Part shown: one piece after another, positions 6,454-14,169 of the stretch
Layout: the number at the start of each line of letters is the position of its first letter
Position numbering within the stretch: the first letter of the stretch is position 1
Assembly (NCBI GenBank): GCA_964472265.1
Contig: CAYYJO010000028.1
Coordinates: 1 to 24,181, forward strand
Length of the DNA: 24,181 nt
Source: JAGNLA01 sp964472265
Lineage (GTDB): Bacteria; Caldisericota; Caldisericia; JAAYUI01
Direction: 5' to 3'
The notes under the pieces: generated by a model
Seen by the model: the letters and a program-made list of their open reading frames with translations, nothing else
Database searches by the model: none
Told to the model about the DNA's origin: nothing
Position numbers and translations under genes: made by a program

Positions 6454-7804
6454 GTTTCTCCTTCTTGCTGTTGTTGTTCAGTTTTTTCCTTTTTGCCCAG
6501 CCTTCAATGATGTTCATTGATGATCTCTCAATTCCAAGCGATCCTTCCGGAACACTGCGGTTGATCACAGATCCTGCGCCTGTGTAGGCATCGTCGCCGA
6601 TTTCGATTGGAGCGATAAGCATTGTGTCGCTTCCAATGAAAACCCTGTTGCCAATCTTTGTTTTGTTCTTATTCACTCCGTCGTAGTTGCAGGTGATGGT
6701 TCCAGCGCCAATGTTCACCTCATCACCCATTTCAGTGTCGCCGACGTAGGAGAGATGAGGTACTTTCGAGCCCTTGCCCATTTTGACCTTTTTCATGTCG
6801 ATGAAACAGCCAATCTTGGAGTTTTCGGCAATATCAACCGGCGGTCTCATCCTCACGAATGGCCCAACTTCAACATTCTTTGAAATCCTTATGCCCTTGT
6901 CCTCACCCTTGAGGAACAGGAAAGGGCCAATCTTGCAGTCTTCGTCGATTGTGATGTCGCCCTGGAGATAGACGTAAGGATAGATGGTCACATCGTTTGC
7001 TATTTTGACAGTGGCTTCAATGTATGTTGATGATGGGTCGATGATCGTGACACCGTTGAGGGCATGCTTCCTGAGGATTTCTTCCTGGAGGCGTCCGGCA
7101 ATCTGTGTGAGATCCCAGCGATTGTTTATTCCATGGTATTCGGAGATATCCTCGCAAGCTTGTGAGATGACGGTTTTGCCTTCCCTGTAGAGGTTTTTGA
7201 TGACATCGGTGAGATAGTATTCTTTCTGGTTGTTGTGAGGTTCGACTTTTTCCAGTGCATTCCATACGTCGTCATGATTGAACAGGTAAACGCCGGTATT
7301 TACTTCACTGATCATTCTCTCTTCGATCTTTGCGTCGACCTCTTCGACTATTTCGCTTATGCTTCCAACGTTGTCACGTACGATGCGCCCGTAACCGGTT
7401 GGATCAGGGACTTTTGCTGTCAGTATGACGCACGATGGCTTCTTGTCCTCGGCCAGGGCTATCATTGATTTTATTGTTGATGGCTTAATCAGCGGAGTGT
7501 CACCACAAATGACCAGCATCCAGCCTTTTCTGCCCTTGTAATGGTTTCTTGCTGAAAATACTGCATCTCCGGTGCCTCTCGCCTCAGCCTGCGTGACATA
7601 TGAAAAACTGTCTCCCAGCTTTTCTTTTACCGCCTCGGCTTCATTGCAGATGACCAGTGTTATGTCTCCCACGCCGGCATTTTTTGCTGCATCGATGACG
7701 TAGGAAACCATGGGTTTTCCAAGAATTTCATGAAGGACTTTCGGGGTTTTGGACTTCATGCGTTTGCCGTTTCCAGCCGCCAGGATGAGAGCCGATATAT
7801 CCAT
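6446..7804 (-). CDS. glmU: bifunctional GlmU: N-acetylglucosamine-1-phosphate uridyltransferase / glucosamine-1-phosphate acetyltransferase
   Basis: GlmU makes UDP-GlcNAc for peptidoglycan and lipopolysaccharide. The 452-residue product has both domains. The N-terminal uridyltransferase shows LILAAGNGKRMKS at 6-18, PKVLH at 21-25, GTGDAVF at 77-83, CGDTPLI at 100-106 and NTGVY at 169-173. The C-terminal left-handed beta-helix (about 250-435) contains RMRPP at 318-322, catalytic His350 in PHLSYVGD and NIGAGTITCNYDG at 364-376. The open frame extends 40 codons further upstream to a TTG, but that stretch is the tRNA-Gln gene read as protein. The real start is ATG 7804, with AAGGAG six bases upstream, only 11 nt after the tRNA CCA end. 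Confidence 0.97.
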   Translation of the reverse strand: MDISALILAAGNGKRMKSKTPKVLHEILGKPMVSYVIDAAKNAGVGDITLVICNEAEAVKEKLGDSFSYVTQAEARGTGDAVFSARNHYKGRKGWMLVICGDTPLIKPSTIKSMIALAEDKKPSCVILTAKVPDPTGYGRIVRDNVGSISEIVEEVDAKIEERMISEVNTGVYLFNHDDVWNALEKVEPHNNQKEYYLTDVIKNLYREGKTVISQACEDISEYHGINNRWDLTQIAGRLQEEILRKHALNGVTIIDPSSTYIEATVKIANDVTIYPYVYLQGDITIDEDCKIGPFLFLKGEDKGIRISKNVEVGPFVRMRPPVDIAENSKIGCFIDMKKVKMGKGSKVPHLSYVGDTEMGDEVNIGAGTITCNYDGVNKNKTKIGNRVFIGSDTMLIAPIEIGDDAYTGAGSVINRSVPEGSLGIERSSMNIIEGWAKRKKLNNNSKKEKHG

Positions 7805-7815
7805 GAGTCTCCTTA

Positions 7816-7890
7816 TGGCTGGGGAGGCAGGATTCGAACCTGCGGATGGCGGTTCCAAAGACCGCTGCCTTGCCACTTGGCTACTCCCCA
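7816..7890 (-). tRNA. tRNA-Gln (anticodon TTG)
   Basis: The 75-nt gene starts TGGGGAG (from 7890) and ends CTCCCCA-G-CCA (at 7816), with CCA encoded. The anticodon stem GCGGT/ACCGC holds the loop CTTTGGA, anticodon TTG, reading CAA. D-arm AGCCAAGTGGCAAGGC and T-arm GCAGGTTCGAATCCTGC are canonical. The unusual first base pair U1-A72 fits glutamine tRNAs. It is the first gene of the glmU operon, 11 nt from the glmU start, so the mature mRNA 5' end is probably made by tRNA 3' processing. Confidence 0.97.
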
Positions 7891-7908
7891 AGTTGTTGCT
7901 TGGAAAAG

Positions 7909-7938
7909 TGTATATTGAGCTCAAACGATTTTCAACAA
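7909..7938 (-). promoter_or_regulatory. promoter of the tRNA-Gln-glmU-prs-rplY operon
   Basis: On the minus strand a TATACA box (7914-7909) lies 18 bp before the tRNA 5' end. The best -35 candidates are TTGTTG (18-bp spacer) or TTGAAA (15-bp spacer) at 7938-7930. The -10 is good and the -35 ambiguous. The plus-strand gene at 8011 is divergent, so the 120-bp interval serves both directions. Confidence 0.5.
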
Positions 7939-7972
7939 TCTTTTCACTTTAGAGATATCTGATTCTAACCTT

Positions 7973-8002
7973 TAAACAATCGCAGCCCCAAAACTGTATT
8001 AT
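7973..8002 (+). promoter_or_regulatory. possible promoter with -10 box next to the start codon
   Basis: TATTAT (7997-8002) lies 8 bp before ATG 8011. A weak -35, TAAACA (7973-7978), is 18 bp upstream of it. If used, transcription would start about two bases before the ATG and give an essentially leaderless mRNA, which would explain the lack of a clear Shine-Dalgarno sequence. Confidence 0.35.
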
Positions 8003-8010
8003 GGATGATG

Positions 8011-10683
8011 ATGAAAAAACTGCTAAGTATTGTTTTGTCAATTGCCATTTTGCCAATTGTTGCCGTTCGAGCCGATGTGCTCATCTGGACCATGACAGGC
8101 GGGACTCCACAGCGTGACGGTTTGTTCACCTCCATGCCACAACCTCCACTCAGCCTGCTTTGGCAGTCTGACGTCGGCGTGGAGTTACCAAGCACAAGCA
8201 GCTCGATTCTGACAGATGGCCAGAAGATATTTGTTGCAGGGAACAAGAGCACAAACGGACAATTTGTCTGTCTGGACTGGCAGACCGGAAAAGTGGACTG
8301 GCGAGTGGATTTTGGCAGCAAGTGCATCTCATCGCCGGTCATCTCGAACAATAAAATCTCGGTCGCCGGAGTCGATGGAAGAATTTACGGAGTTGGAATC
8401 GACGGTAAATCGGCGTATTCGACAAGGACACAGTTCCAGACAGCCTCGAGGGCTGATCCGATGGACACAGGTTCAAACCTGATCTTCTGCCTTGAAGATT
8501 ACGGCGCCGGTCTGGTGGCGGTAAATCCAGCAACCAACGAAATAAACTGGGATGTAACAAGATCATCCTCAAACAGCATCAGGTTCAACCCTTGTGCAGA
8601 TTCGGGCAGGATTTTTGTTTGCTATAACGATGATATTGTCGTTGCCATTAATGAGACTGATCACTCGATCATTTGGGAGAAAGACCTTCACGAAAAAATT
8701 TCTGGCGGGTGCATGGTCGTTTCTGGCCTGCTCATAATCAGAACCAGCAAATCCCTGATTGCTCTCAAGACAGACAACGGTCAGGAAGCATGGAACTCAC
8801 CTTTTGGTGATCCTTCAACAGTATACGGCAATCCGGCAACCGACGGGAGATTGATTTTCTATACCGGCAACCAATACATTTATGCCAAGGAAGTACAAAC
8901 CGGCAATACTCTCTGGTCAAAGATGCTTGGCAATGCCATTCCAAACTCTTCAACTCCTTCGGTTGGTTCAGGCATGGTGTGCGTTCATGATGGCAGCACG
9001 TGCATGATCCTTGATTGTGACACCGGTGAGGAAAAGGCCAGTTTCAATATCGACTCCCGAACGCTTGTGGCTAACCAGCCGCTTGTTCTCTGGGACAGGA
9101 TAATCTTTGCAGGTGCAAACAGTCTGACATGCTGGGGTCTGCTTGGTGACCCGACGCCTCCTCCTCCAAATCCTCCAGACCCAGATCCACAACCTGAACC
9201 ACCCAAAGATCCACCGGTAATCTCCACACTCAAAATCGATGCTCCGGAAAAAGGTTATCTGGACGAAATCATTGAAATCAAGATTGACATAAGCGATGCA
9301 AAAAACTGGACAAGCGGGGAGTTCACATTTGTTTTTGACAACACAAAACTTGAATTCTCCGGCGTAAAGCCTGGCGAGTTGCTGATCAGCCAGAACACAC
9401 CACTGGAAATAAAAGCTGAACCGTCGGTATCAGGTGCAAAGATAACAGCAAGCATTCTGAAAGCCGATGGTGTCACCGGAAATGGCACACTTGTCTACAT
9501 TGCCCTGAAACCAAAAGCAACAGGGGTGCACAATCTCACAATCATTGGCGCGAAAATGAAGGACAGCAAGGGCGACACACACGAACCAAACATCGAGCCT
9601 GACTCATTCGTTGTTGAAGAAAGGACAGAACCGCCGCCACCGGAGCCACCACCACCGGAGCCAGAAGCTGAATTCAGCCTTACACCTGAAAATGTTGACT
9701 TCGGAGTCATTACATCTCCAAGATCAACCACTTTCCGTTTGGTGCAAAGAAACGGCGCCAAAACAAGGTTTGTGATCAGAACATCTGCCGATTTTGGACT
9801 CTACTCCCCAGGGACCGGTGAAATAGAAGCCAATTCAGGGTTTGACATCCAGGTCACCGTCAATACAAACGGTTTGGCTCCAGGGGCTTATGAAATGGTG
9901 GTCTCTGCGAACGTGCTGGATAAAACTCTGAAATCAACAGTAAAATTTGTTATCCCCGAAAAACCGGTCGAACCACCATCGTGCATTGAGATAATCCCTG
10001 ACAGGCTTGATTTTGGCTACATCCCGAGAGGACGTGAGGTCTCAATCAATTTTGTGATAGCATTTGACACAACAGAGGAAATTTCAGGAATAATTGAGGT
10101 TGACAAACAGTGGCTCCAGGTTTCTCCAGTTGTTTTCAAAACCAGACAGAAAAGGATTGAGGGAATTGCTACAATTTCGGCATCAGAGCTCCCGGGTGGC
10201 GAATCTTTTGTGGGTCACATGTCCATAAAAACCAAGGGCAACGTGTGCAGAGATGTGGTCGTTGAGGCAAAAGTCAAGTCCCAGCCATCAATTCTTCTCG
10301 AAATGGACATTGGCGTGTCAAAGGCAAGGATCGCCTCTCTGGAAGTCCCGCTCGATTCACCACCGTTCATCAGAAACAACAGGACGCTTGTTCCAATCAG
10401 ATTTGTTTCAGAAGCCTTCGGTTGTAAAGTACAATGGGAGGCGTCGTCGAAGAAGATCACGATAACAAGATTCACTGACTCAATCACGCTTTGGATCGGC
10501 AGGAAGGAAGCCGTCGTGAACGGCATGGAAGTTGCGCTCGATGTGGCCCCTTCGCTGGAGAATTCAACAACCTTCGTTCCAATAAGATTCATTTCGGAAG
10601 CTTTCGGGGCAAAGGTCGAATGGTTCGCTGACACCAGGCATATCAAAATAACCTACACCCCACCTGATGATTTTACGCCTTGA
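8011..10683 (+). CDS. large secreted multidomain protein: beta-propeller, cohesin-like, two Ig-like domains, stalk domain
   Basis: The 890-residue product starts MKKLLSIVLSIAILPIVAVRA, a signal peptide; ATGs at 8005 and 8008 are alternative starts. Residues 25-375 are PQQ-like propeller blades (VDGRIYGVGIDGK, then LVAVNPATNEINW, then LIALKTDNGQEAW). A Pro-rich linker (381-402) leads to a cohesin-like domain (about 405-535; FTFVFDNTKLEFSGVKPGEL). A second Pro/Glu linker (539-552) precedes two Ig-like domains (about 555-648 and 657-756), each opening with a xxDFGxI motif. The C-terminus (about 772-882) is a copper-amine-oxidase N-terminal-like stalk domain with two repeats of FVPIRFISEAFGAKVEW. 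It probably displays its propeller outside the cell. No dockerin, sortase signal or membrane anchor is seen. It is followed 10 bp later by the STAS-like gene. Confidence 0.9.
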   Translation: MKKLLSIVLSIAILPIVAVRADVLIWTMTGGTPQRDGLFTSMPQPPLSLLWQSDVGVELPSTSSSILTDGQKIFVAGNKSTNGQFVCLDWQTGKVDWRVDFGSKCISSPVISNNKISVAGVDGRIYGVGIDGKSAYSTRTQFQTASRADPMDTGSNLIFCLEDYGAGLVAVNPATNEINWDVTRSSSNSIRFNPCADSGRIFVCYNDDIVVAINETDHSIIWEKDLHEKISGGCMVVSGLLIIRTSKSLIALKTDNGQEAWNSPFGDPSTVYGNPATDGRLIFYTGNQYIYAKEVQTGNTLWSKMLGNAIPNSSTPSVGSGMVCVHDGSTCMILDCDTGEEKASFNIDSRTLVANQPLVLWDRIIFAGANSLTCWGLLGDPTPPPPNPPDPDPQPEPPKDPPVISTLKIDAPEKGYLDEIIEIKIDISDAKNWTSGEFTFVFDNTKLEFSGVKPGELLISQNTPLEIKAEPSVSGAKITASILKADGVTGNGTLVYIALKPKATGVHNLTIIGAKMKDSKGDTHEPNIEPDSFVVEERTEPPPPEPPPPEPEAEFSLTPENVDFGVITSPRSTTFRLVQRNGAKTRFVIRTSADFGLYSPGTGEIEANSGFDIQVTVNTNGLAPGAYEMVVSANVLDKTLKSTVKFVIPEKPVEPPSCIEIIPDRLDFGYIPRGREVSINFVIAFDTTEEISGIIEVDKQWLQVSPVVFKTRQKRIEGIATISASELPGGESFVGHMSIKTKGNVCRDVVVEAKVKSQPSILLEMDIGVSKARIASLEVPLDSPPFIRNNRTLVPIRFVSEAFGCKVQWEASSKKITITRFTDSITLWIGRKEAVVNGMEVALDVAPSLENSTTFVPIRFISEAFGAKVEWFADTRHIKITYTPPDDFTP

Positions 10684-10692
10684 GGAGAACAA

Positions 10693-11058
10693 ATGACAAC
10701 CTTTGAAATCGCTATCGTTAAAGAGACAAAAACAATTGAAGCCACGCTCTCTGGCAAACTCGACGGCAATATCGAACCGGCTGTTGCGAAACTGATATCG
10801 GCAGTTGAAGAAAATCCTGGCTACAGCCTCATCATCAACGTCACAGACCTCGACATGCCAGGAATGACAGCATTTTCAATGGCCGGAAAACTGATGGATG
10901 ACAGGATGAAAGAGGCTCAAAGGAAACTCAAGGCGGTTGCAATTGTGGACGCAGGCAAGATAACTGATTTGCTGCCCATGTTTTTCATCAAACCACCAGA
11001 AAACATTTTTTTCATGAATATCGAATCGGCAAGGGAATATCTGGCAAAGATCAGTTAG
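10693..11058 (+). CDS. STAS/SpoIIAA-like domain protein
   Basis: The 121-residue protein has an alternating strand-helix pattern like SpoIIAA-like proteins: a beta strand with LSGKLDGNIEPAVAKLISAV, then SLIINVTDLDMPGMTAF, then KAVAIVDAG, and the ending NIESAREYLAKIS typical of the family's last helix. There is no signal peptide, so it should be cytosolic, unlike its upstream neighbour. GAGGAG lies six bases before the ATG and the gap to the previous stop is 10 bp, so it is co-transcribed with the secreted protein. Members of the STAS fold often act as phosphorylatable switches or lipid/ligand binders. There is no clear phosphoserine in the usual DxSG context, so function is open. Fold call is moderate. 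Confidence 0.65.
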   Translation: MTTFEIAIVKETKTIEATLSGKLDGNIEPAVAKLISAVEENPGYSLIINVTDLDMPGMTAFSMAGKLMDDRMKEAQRKLKAVAIVDAGKITDLLPMFFIKPPENIFFMNIESAREYLAKIS

Positions 11059-12185
11059 CGTCTGCTTCCAAAGCAATAGAGGTTGCCGTCGTTGCAGCCA
11101 ATGATCAGTTGCTTGTTTGAGAATATCGGTGAAGACCAGATTCTGTCGCCTGCCTTGTACGACCAGAGTTTTTCACCTGTAATTGCGTTGAAGCAGTAAA
11201 CATTGTTATCTTCTGAGCCAAACCATACCATACCGTTGCTGGTCACAGGACTGCCAACTATCCTTCGCATGAGGCCTGTGTCATAAATCCAGTCAACCGC
11301 TCCATTGGTTGCAGAGAGACAGTAAAAATAGCCGTTGTCTGCGCCAAAAAACAGTTTTCCGTGCCAGAGAGACGGGCTGCACTCCTGATTGATGCCTACG
11401 CTGTACGACCAGTGTTCTTCGCCTGTTTTCCTGTTAATGCAGTGGATCTCGCCATCGTAGGAGGCGAAGTAGAGGTTGTCGCTGTCTGCAACAATTGATG
11501 TTGTCACCGCTCCTGAAGTTTTTTTGATGGTTGTGATTGCGCCGGTTTGTTTGTCCACCCTTATGATTGAACCATCAAAACAACCGATAACCACAGAGCC
11601 TGATTCAATTACCGGACACCCTTTAATGCCAGCTGGTGCTTCAATTGACCAGATTTCACTGCCATCTTCTATGCCAATCCTCATGAAATCTTTGGAGGAT
11701 GAGCCGATATAGACTGAATCATCGTCAGCTGATGGGATGGACGGCATAGCCCTGGTGCCATGAGTCCAGAGCAGTGCGCCTGTGTTGGCATCAAGGCAGT
11801 TAATCAATGAACCTTTTGTGCCAAAAATGACTTTGCCCTTAACAACAACCGCAGGAGTGGCGACCGGATCGGAGCATTCATAAGCCCAGACCTCCTGTCC
11901 ATCAGCCTGATTGATGCAGTAGAATTTTTTGTTGATCGAACCGATGTAGACTTTGCCATCATTTGCAACTGGCGTTTGCACAACCGCTCCGCTTGCCGCA
12001 AACCTCCATGAAAGGTCGATTGTGTCAACCGATGGCGAGCAGTCGGAGTGGACTGAGCCAGTGTTCAGATAGTTGCCTCGGTATGATGGCCATCCGCAAT
12101 CGCTGCTGATCCCTGGATCATCAACCTTTGGAGTGCAGCCAGCCGAGAGTGCAAGGCAGGCCAGAATGACGGCAAACTTTTTCAT
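11055..12185 (-). CDS. beta-propeller (PQQ-like repeat) lipoprotein
   Basis: Translated from ATG 12185, the 376-residue protein has a lipoprotein signal peptide, MKKFAVILACLALSAGC, with lipidated Cys17. The rest is a run of about seven to eight PQQ-like blades (VYIGSINKKFYCINQADGQEVW, shortened here, and repeats such as NLYFASYDGEIHCI, YFYCLSATNGAVDW, NVYCFNAITGEKLW). The fold resembles BamB, the outer-membrane assembly lipoprotein, but the surrounding genes do not support that role. The frame is open 36 codons further upstream, but that part overlaps the CheW-like gene. There is no Shine-Dalgarno; a promoter-like TTGATA-N16-TAACAT ends 7 bp before the ATG. The stop codon overlaps that of the convergent STAS gene. 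Confidence 0.88.
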   Translation of the reverse strand: MKKFAVILACLALSAGCTPKVDDPGISSDCGWPSYRGNYLNTGSVHSDCSPSVDTIDLSWRFAASGAVVQTPVANDGKVYIGSINKKFYCINQADGQEVWAYECSDPVATPAVVVKGKVIFGTKGSLINCLDANTGALLWTHGTRAMPSIPSADDDSVYIGSSSKDFMRIGIEDGSEIWSIEAPAGIKGCPVIESGSVVIGCFDGSIIRVDKQTGAITTIKKTSGAVTTSIVADSDNLYFASYDGEIHCINRKTGEEHWSYSVGINQECSPSLWHGKLFFGADNGYFYCLSATNGAVDWIYDTGLMRRIVGSPVTSNGMVWFGSEDNNVYCFNAITGEKLWSYKAGDRIWSSPIFSNKQLIIGCNDGNLYCFGSRR

Positions 12186-12192
12186 GAAAACT

Positions 12193-12220
12193 ATGTTATT
12201 TGCAAAACGTGTCATATCAA
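12193..12220 (-). promoter_or_regulatory. possible promoter of the propeller lipoprotein, leaderless-type
   Basis: On the minus strand TTGATA (12220-12215) and TAACAT (12198-12193) are 16 bp apart. The predicted transcription start is about one base before ATG 12185. No Shine-Dalgarno is present between the previous stop (12241) and the ATG. Confidence 0.4.
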
Positions 12221-12240
12221 GAGCCTGGGGTGCCGGACTT

Positions 12241-12681
12241 TCAGATTTCAAGATTTTTGAGGTCGACAATCGGCACAATCGAGTCATTGTCAATGTAGCA
12301 CGATTTCAGAATGTCCCTGTACCTCGCGTCGCCGATTATTGGCGGTACTGGCACCAGTTGACTGTCCGATATCCTTTTCAGGGTCAGCACCCTTGTGACT
12401 CCGAGTGCAATCCTTCCATCTTTGTGGTCGAAGATGATGATTGGTCCTTCGGATTCTTTTTTGCCTTCCAGCAATGTCCCAAGGGACAGGAACGGAACTT
12501 GCTGGTTTTCATACTCGACAATTGCCGAAAGGAGCAGTCCTTCTTCCGGCAACGGTTCAGGCGACTGAAATTCCATGATCCTGACGATGTCGAGAGCTGG
12601 AATCGCCCAGACCTGCGAACAAGCCTCAAGTTCAAGGAAGGTTGTTATTGGTTCTGCTTTTGCCGCACTCTGTCTCTTCAT
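12241..12681 (-). CDS. CheW-like adaptor protein
   Basis: The 146-residue product has one CheW domain: the strand-helix opening FLELEACSQVWAIPALDIVRIME, shortened here, then VEYENQQVPFLSLGTLL (the equivalent of the CheW G-x-RG-x-x-xPhhDL region) and the last strands DNDSIVPIVDLKNL. It should bridge receptor tips and CheA in signalling arrays. The start was set at ATG 12681, not 12687: GAGGAG is six bases upstream of the former and touches the latter, and 12681 gives an ATGA overlap with the preceding gene. It is the last chemotaxis gene of the operon. Relative to canonical CheW it lacks the RG motif. Confidence 0.82.
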   Translation of the reverse strand: MKRQSAAKAEPITTFLELEACSQVWAIPALDIVRIMEFQSPEPLPEEGLLLSAIVEYENQQVPFLSLGTLLEGKKESEGPIIIFDHKDGRIALGVTRVLTLKRISDSQLVPVPPIIGDARYRDILKSCYIDNDSIVPIVDLKNLEI

Positions 12682-13088
12682 AGCCATCTCCTCGCCTTCA
12701 GCTCAGTCTCGATGTCTTCTCTCCAGTGTCTGTTGAGTTTGTCGTTTACAAGTGGGATTGCCATTCCATCAATTTCAGCTGTGCCCTTGATGACGGCACC
12801 TTTTTGCTCCCAGATAAGTTTTGGAAAAACCGTTATCTTTGCATCTTCGATCTCAATTTCTCCGGTTATTTCATCGACTAGAAATCCAAAATCGTCGTAA
12901 ATAAAACCTCTTGTCTTCGACGCTGCTTTTGTTTTCATCAGAAGTCCGAGATCAAGGAGCGGTTTGCCAAGGTGAACGCCTTTGACCAACGCCCCTGGGA
13001 CGCTCCTGAATTCGTACTGTTCGACGACCCTGGCTGGCGCTGCGATCAAAAAATTTTTCCCATCAAGCGATATTTGCAACAGTTTCAT
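12678..13088 (-). CDS. CheW-like protein, divergent (ChpC position)
   Basis: The 136-residue protein has a CheW-like pattern: LLQISLDGKNFLIAAPARVVEQYEF, shortened here, then VPGALVKGVHLGKPLLDLGLL and a final ETxxIDGMAIPLVNDKL-type strand. Conservation is weaker than in the CheW at 20320 and the RG motif is missing. The start is ATG 13088, with TGAGG seven bases upstream; the frame also permits a TTG at 13094. It follows cheB after 9 bp and overlaps the next CheW-like gene by ATGA. In Pil-Chp systems a CheW-like ChpC lies directly after chpB, as here. Confidence 0.72.
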   Translation of the reverse strand: MKLLQISLDGKNFLIAAPARVVEQYEFRSVPGALVKGVHLGKPLLDLGLLMKTKAASKTRGFIYDDFGFLVDEITGEIEIEDAKITVFPKLIWEQKGAVIKGTAEIDGMAIPLVNDKLNRHWREDIETELKARRWL

Positions 13089-13097
13089 CTTCAAACC

Positions 13098-14159
13098 TCA
13101 CGCAACATTTTCTTCAATTCCCATCATCCTTGAGAGTTTAACGGGGATTTGCTCCAAAGGCAGAACATGGTCGATAATACCGGTGGATGCCGCCTCTTTT
13201 GGCATTCCAAACACAACTGAAGTTTCTCTGTCCTGGGCAAGCGTCTTGCCGCCACAATTTTTTATCGACACAACGCCGTTTTTCCCGTCGCTGCCCATTC
13301 CGGTGAGAACGAGCCCAATCGTTTTGTGCCTGAAAGAATCTGCAGCCGTGATCATCATTGCGTCAACGGAAGGCACATACTCAAGGGTGTCGGAATTTTT
13401 TAGCTCGATGATTTTCTCGTCGTTAACGATCATGTTTTTCCCGCCGGGAGCGACATAAACCACGCCTGGTTCAACCAGCATTCCATGCGTTCCCTGGGTT
13501 ACCTGTAGAGTTGTAGATGATGCCAGCATTTTTACAAATTCGTTTGTCATGCTCTCAGGCATGTGCTGGGCAATGAGAATGGCAGGTGCGAGGTTTCCTG
13601 GTAGTTTTGAGAGTATGAATTTGAGAGCGGAAGGGCCACCGGTTGATGCTCCAATTGTAAGGACTGATCTGGCTTTTCTGCCGGTTCGTTCAAACCTTGA
13701 TTCACTTGGAGCTTCAATTTTCACACCCACAAGGGTTTTGATCGACCTGATCGGTTTGATGTGCGAAACCATTTTGATTCTGGTTGGAAGTGTGGCCAGA
13801 TGAGCGTCTAGAGACATAGGATCAATTGTTTCGTCGAATATTACAGCATCAACTGCACCCATTGAAAGGCACGACAGGGCAAGCGCCTGCTGTTTTGCGT
13901 CATCGGGTGCGCAGATGAGCACAGGAATCGGTTTTTTCTGCATAATCGCCCTCAGAGTGGATGGGCCATCCATGTAGGGCATGGTTAGATCGAGAACCAC
14001 AACATCGGGGGACAAGTGATCTATCTGTCTTAAAGCCTCGATGCCATTTCTGGCTGTGCCAATGACCGTCATTGAAGGATCTGACTGCAGGATTTTGCCC
14101 ATCACATCGAGTGTGTGGAACGAGTCATTGACAAGCAGAGTCCTTATCTTTGGAAACAT
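13098..14159 (-). CDS. CheB-type receptor methylesterase with degenerate receiver domain
   Basis: CheB removes methyl groups from chemoreceptor glutamates, resetting receptor activity. The 353-residue protein has an N-terminal receiver (about 4-125), a linker and a methylesterase domain (about 162-348) with the intact catalytic triad Ser172 (GASTGG), His199 (AQHMP) and Asp291 (GMGSDG). The receiver keeps Asp57 (VVLDLTMPYMDG) and Asp12, but Asn11 replaces the first acidic residue, Cys83/Ala84 stand where the conserved Ser/Thr should be, and Phe108 replaces the conserved Lys. It therefore probably does not switch by normal phosphorylation. AAGGGA precedes the ATG; the gene lies 10 bp after cheA. 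Position matches chpB of Pil-Chp clusters. Confidence 0.92.
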   Translation of the reverse strand: MFPKIRTLLVNDSFHTLDVMGKILQSDPSMTVIGTARNGIEALRQIDHLSPDVVVLDLTMPYMDGPSTLRAIMQKKPIPVLICAPDDAKQQALALSCLSMGAVDAVIFDETIDPMSLDAHLATLPTRIKMVSHIKPIRSIKTLVGVKIEAPSESRFERTGRKARSVLTIGASTGGPSALKFILSKLPGNLAPAILIAQHMPESMTNEFVKMLASSTTLQVTQGTHGMLVEPGVVYVAPGGKNMIVNDEKIIELKNSDTLEYVPSVDAMMITAADSFRHKTIGLVLTGMGSDGKNGVVSIKNCGGKTLAQDRETSVVFGMPKEAASTGIIDHVLPLEQIPVKLSRMMGIEENVA

Positions 14160-14169
14160 CCCTGTCCCT

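Noticed and set aside
7805..7924. 40-codon N-terminal extension of GlmU to TTG 7924
   Set aside because: The extension is the tRNA-Gln gene read as protein; ATG 7804 has a proper ribosome binding site and matches the family start.
11055..12185. BamB identity for the propeller lipoprotein
   Set aside because: Lipobox and propeller fit, but the gene is in a chemotaxis/surface-protein context and propeller lipoproteins are common in this window; no specific BamB feature was seen.
12186..12293. 36-codon N-terminal extension of the propeller lipoprotein
   Set aside because: It would overlap the CheW-like gene and hide the lipoprotein signal peptide that starts at ATG 12185.
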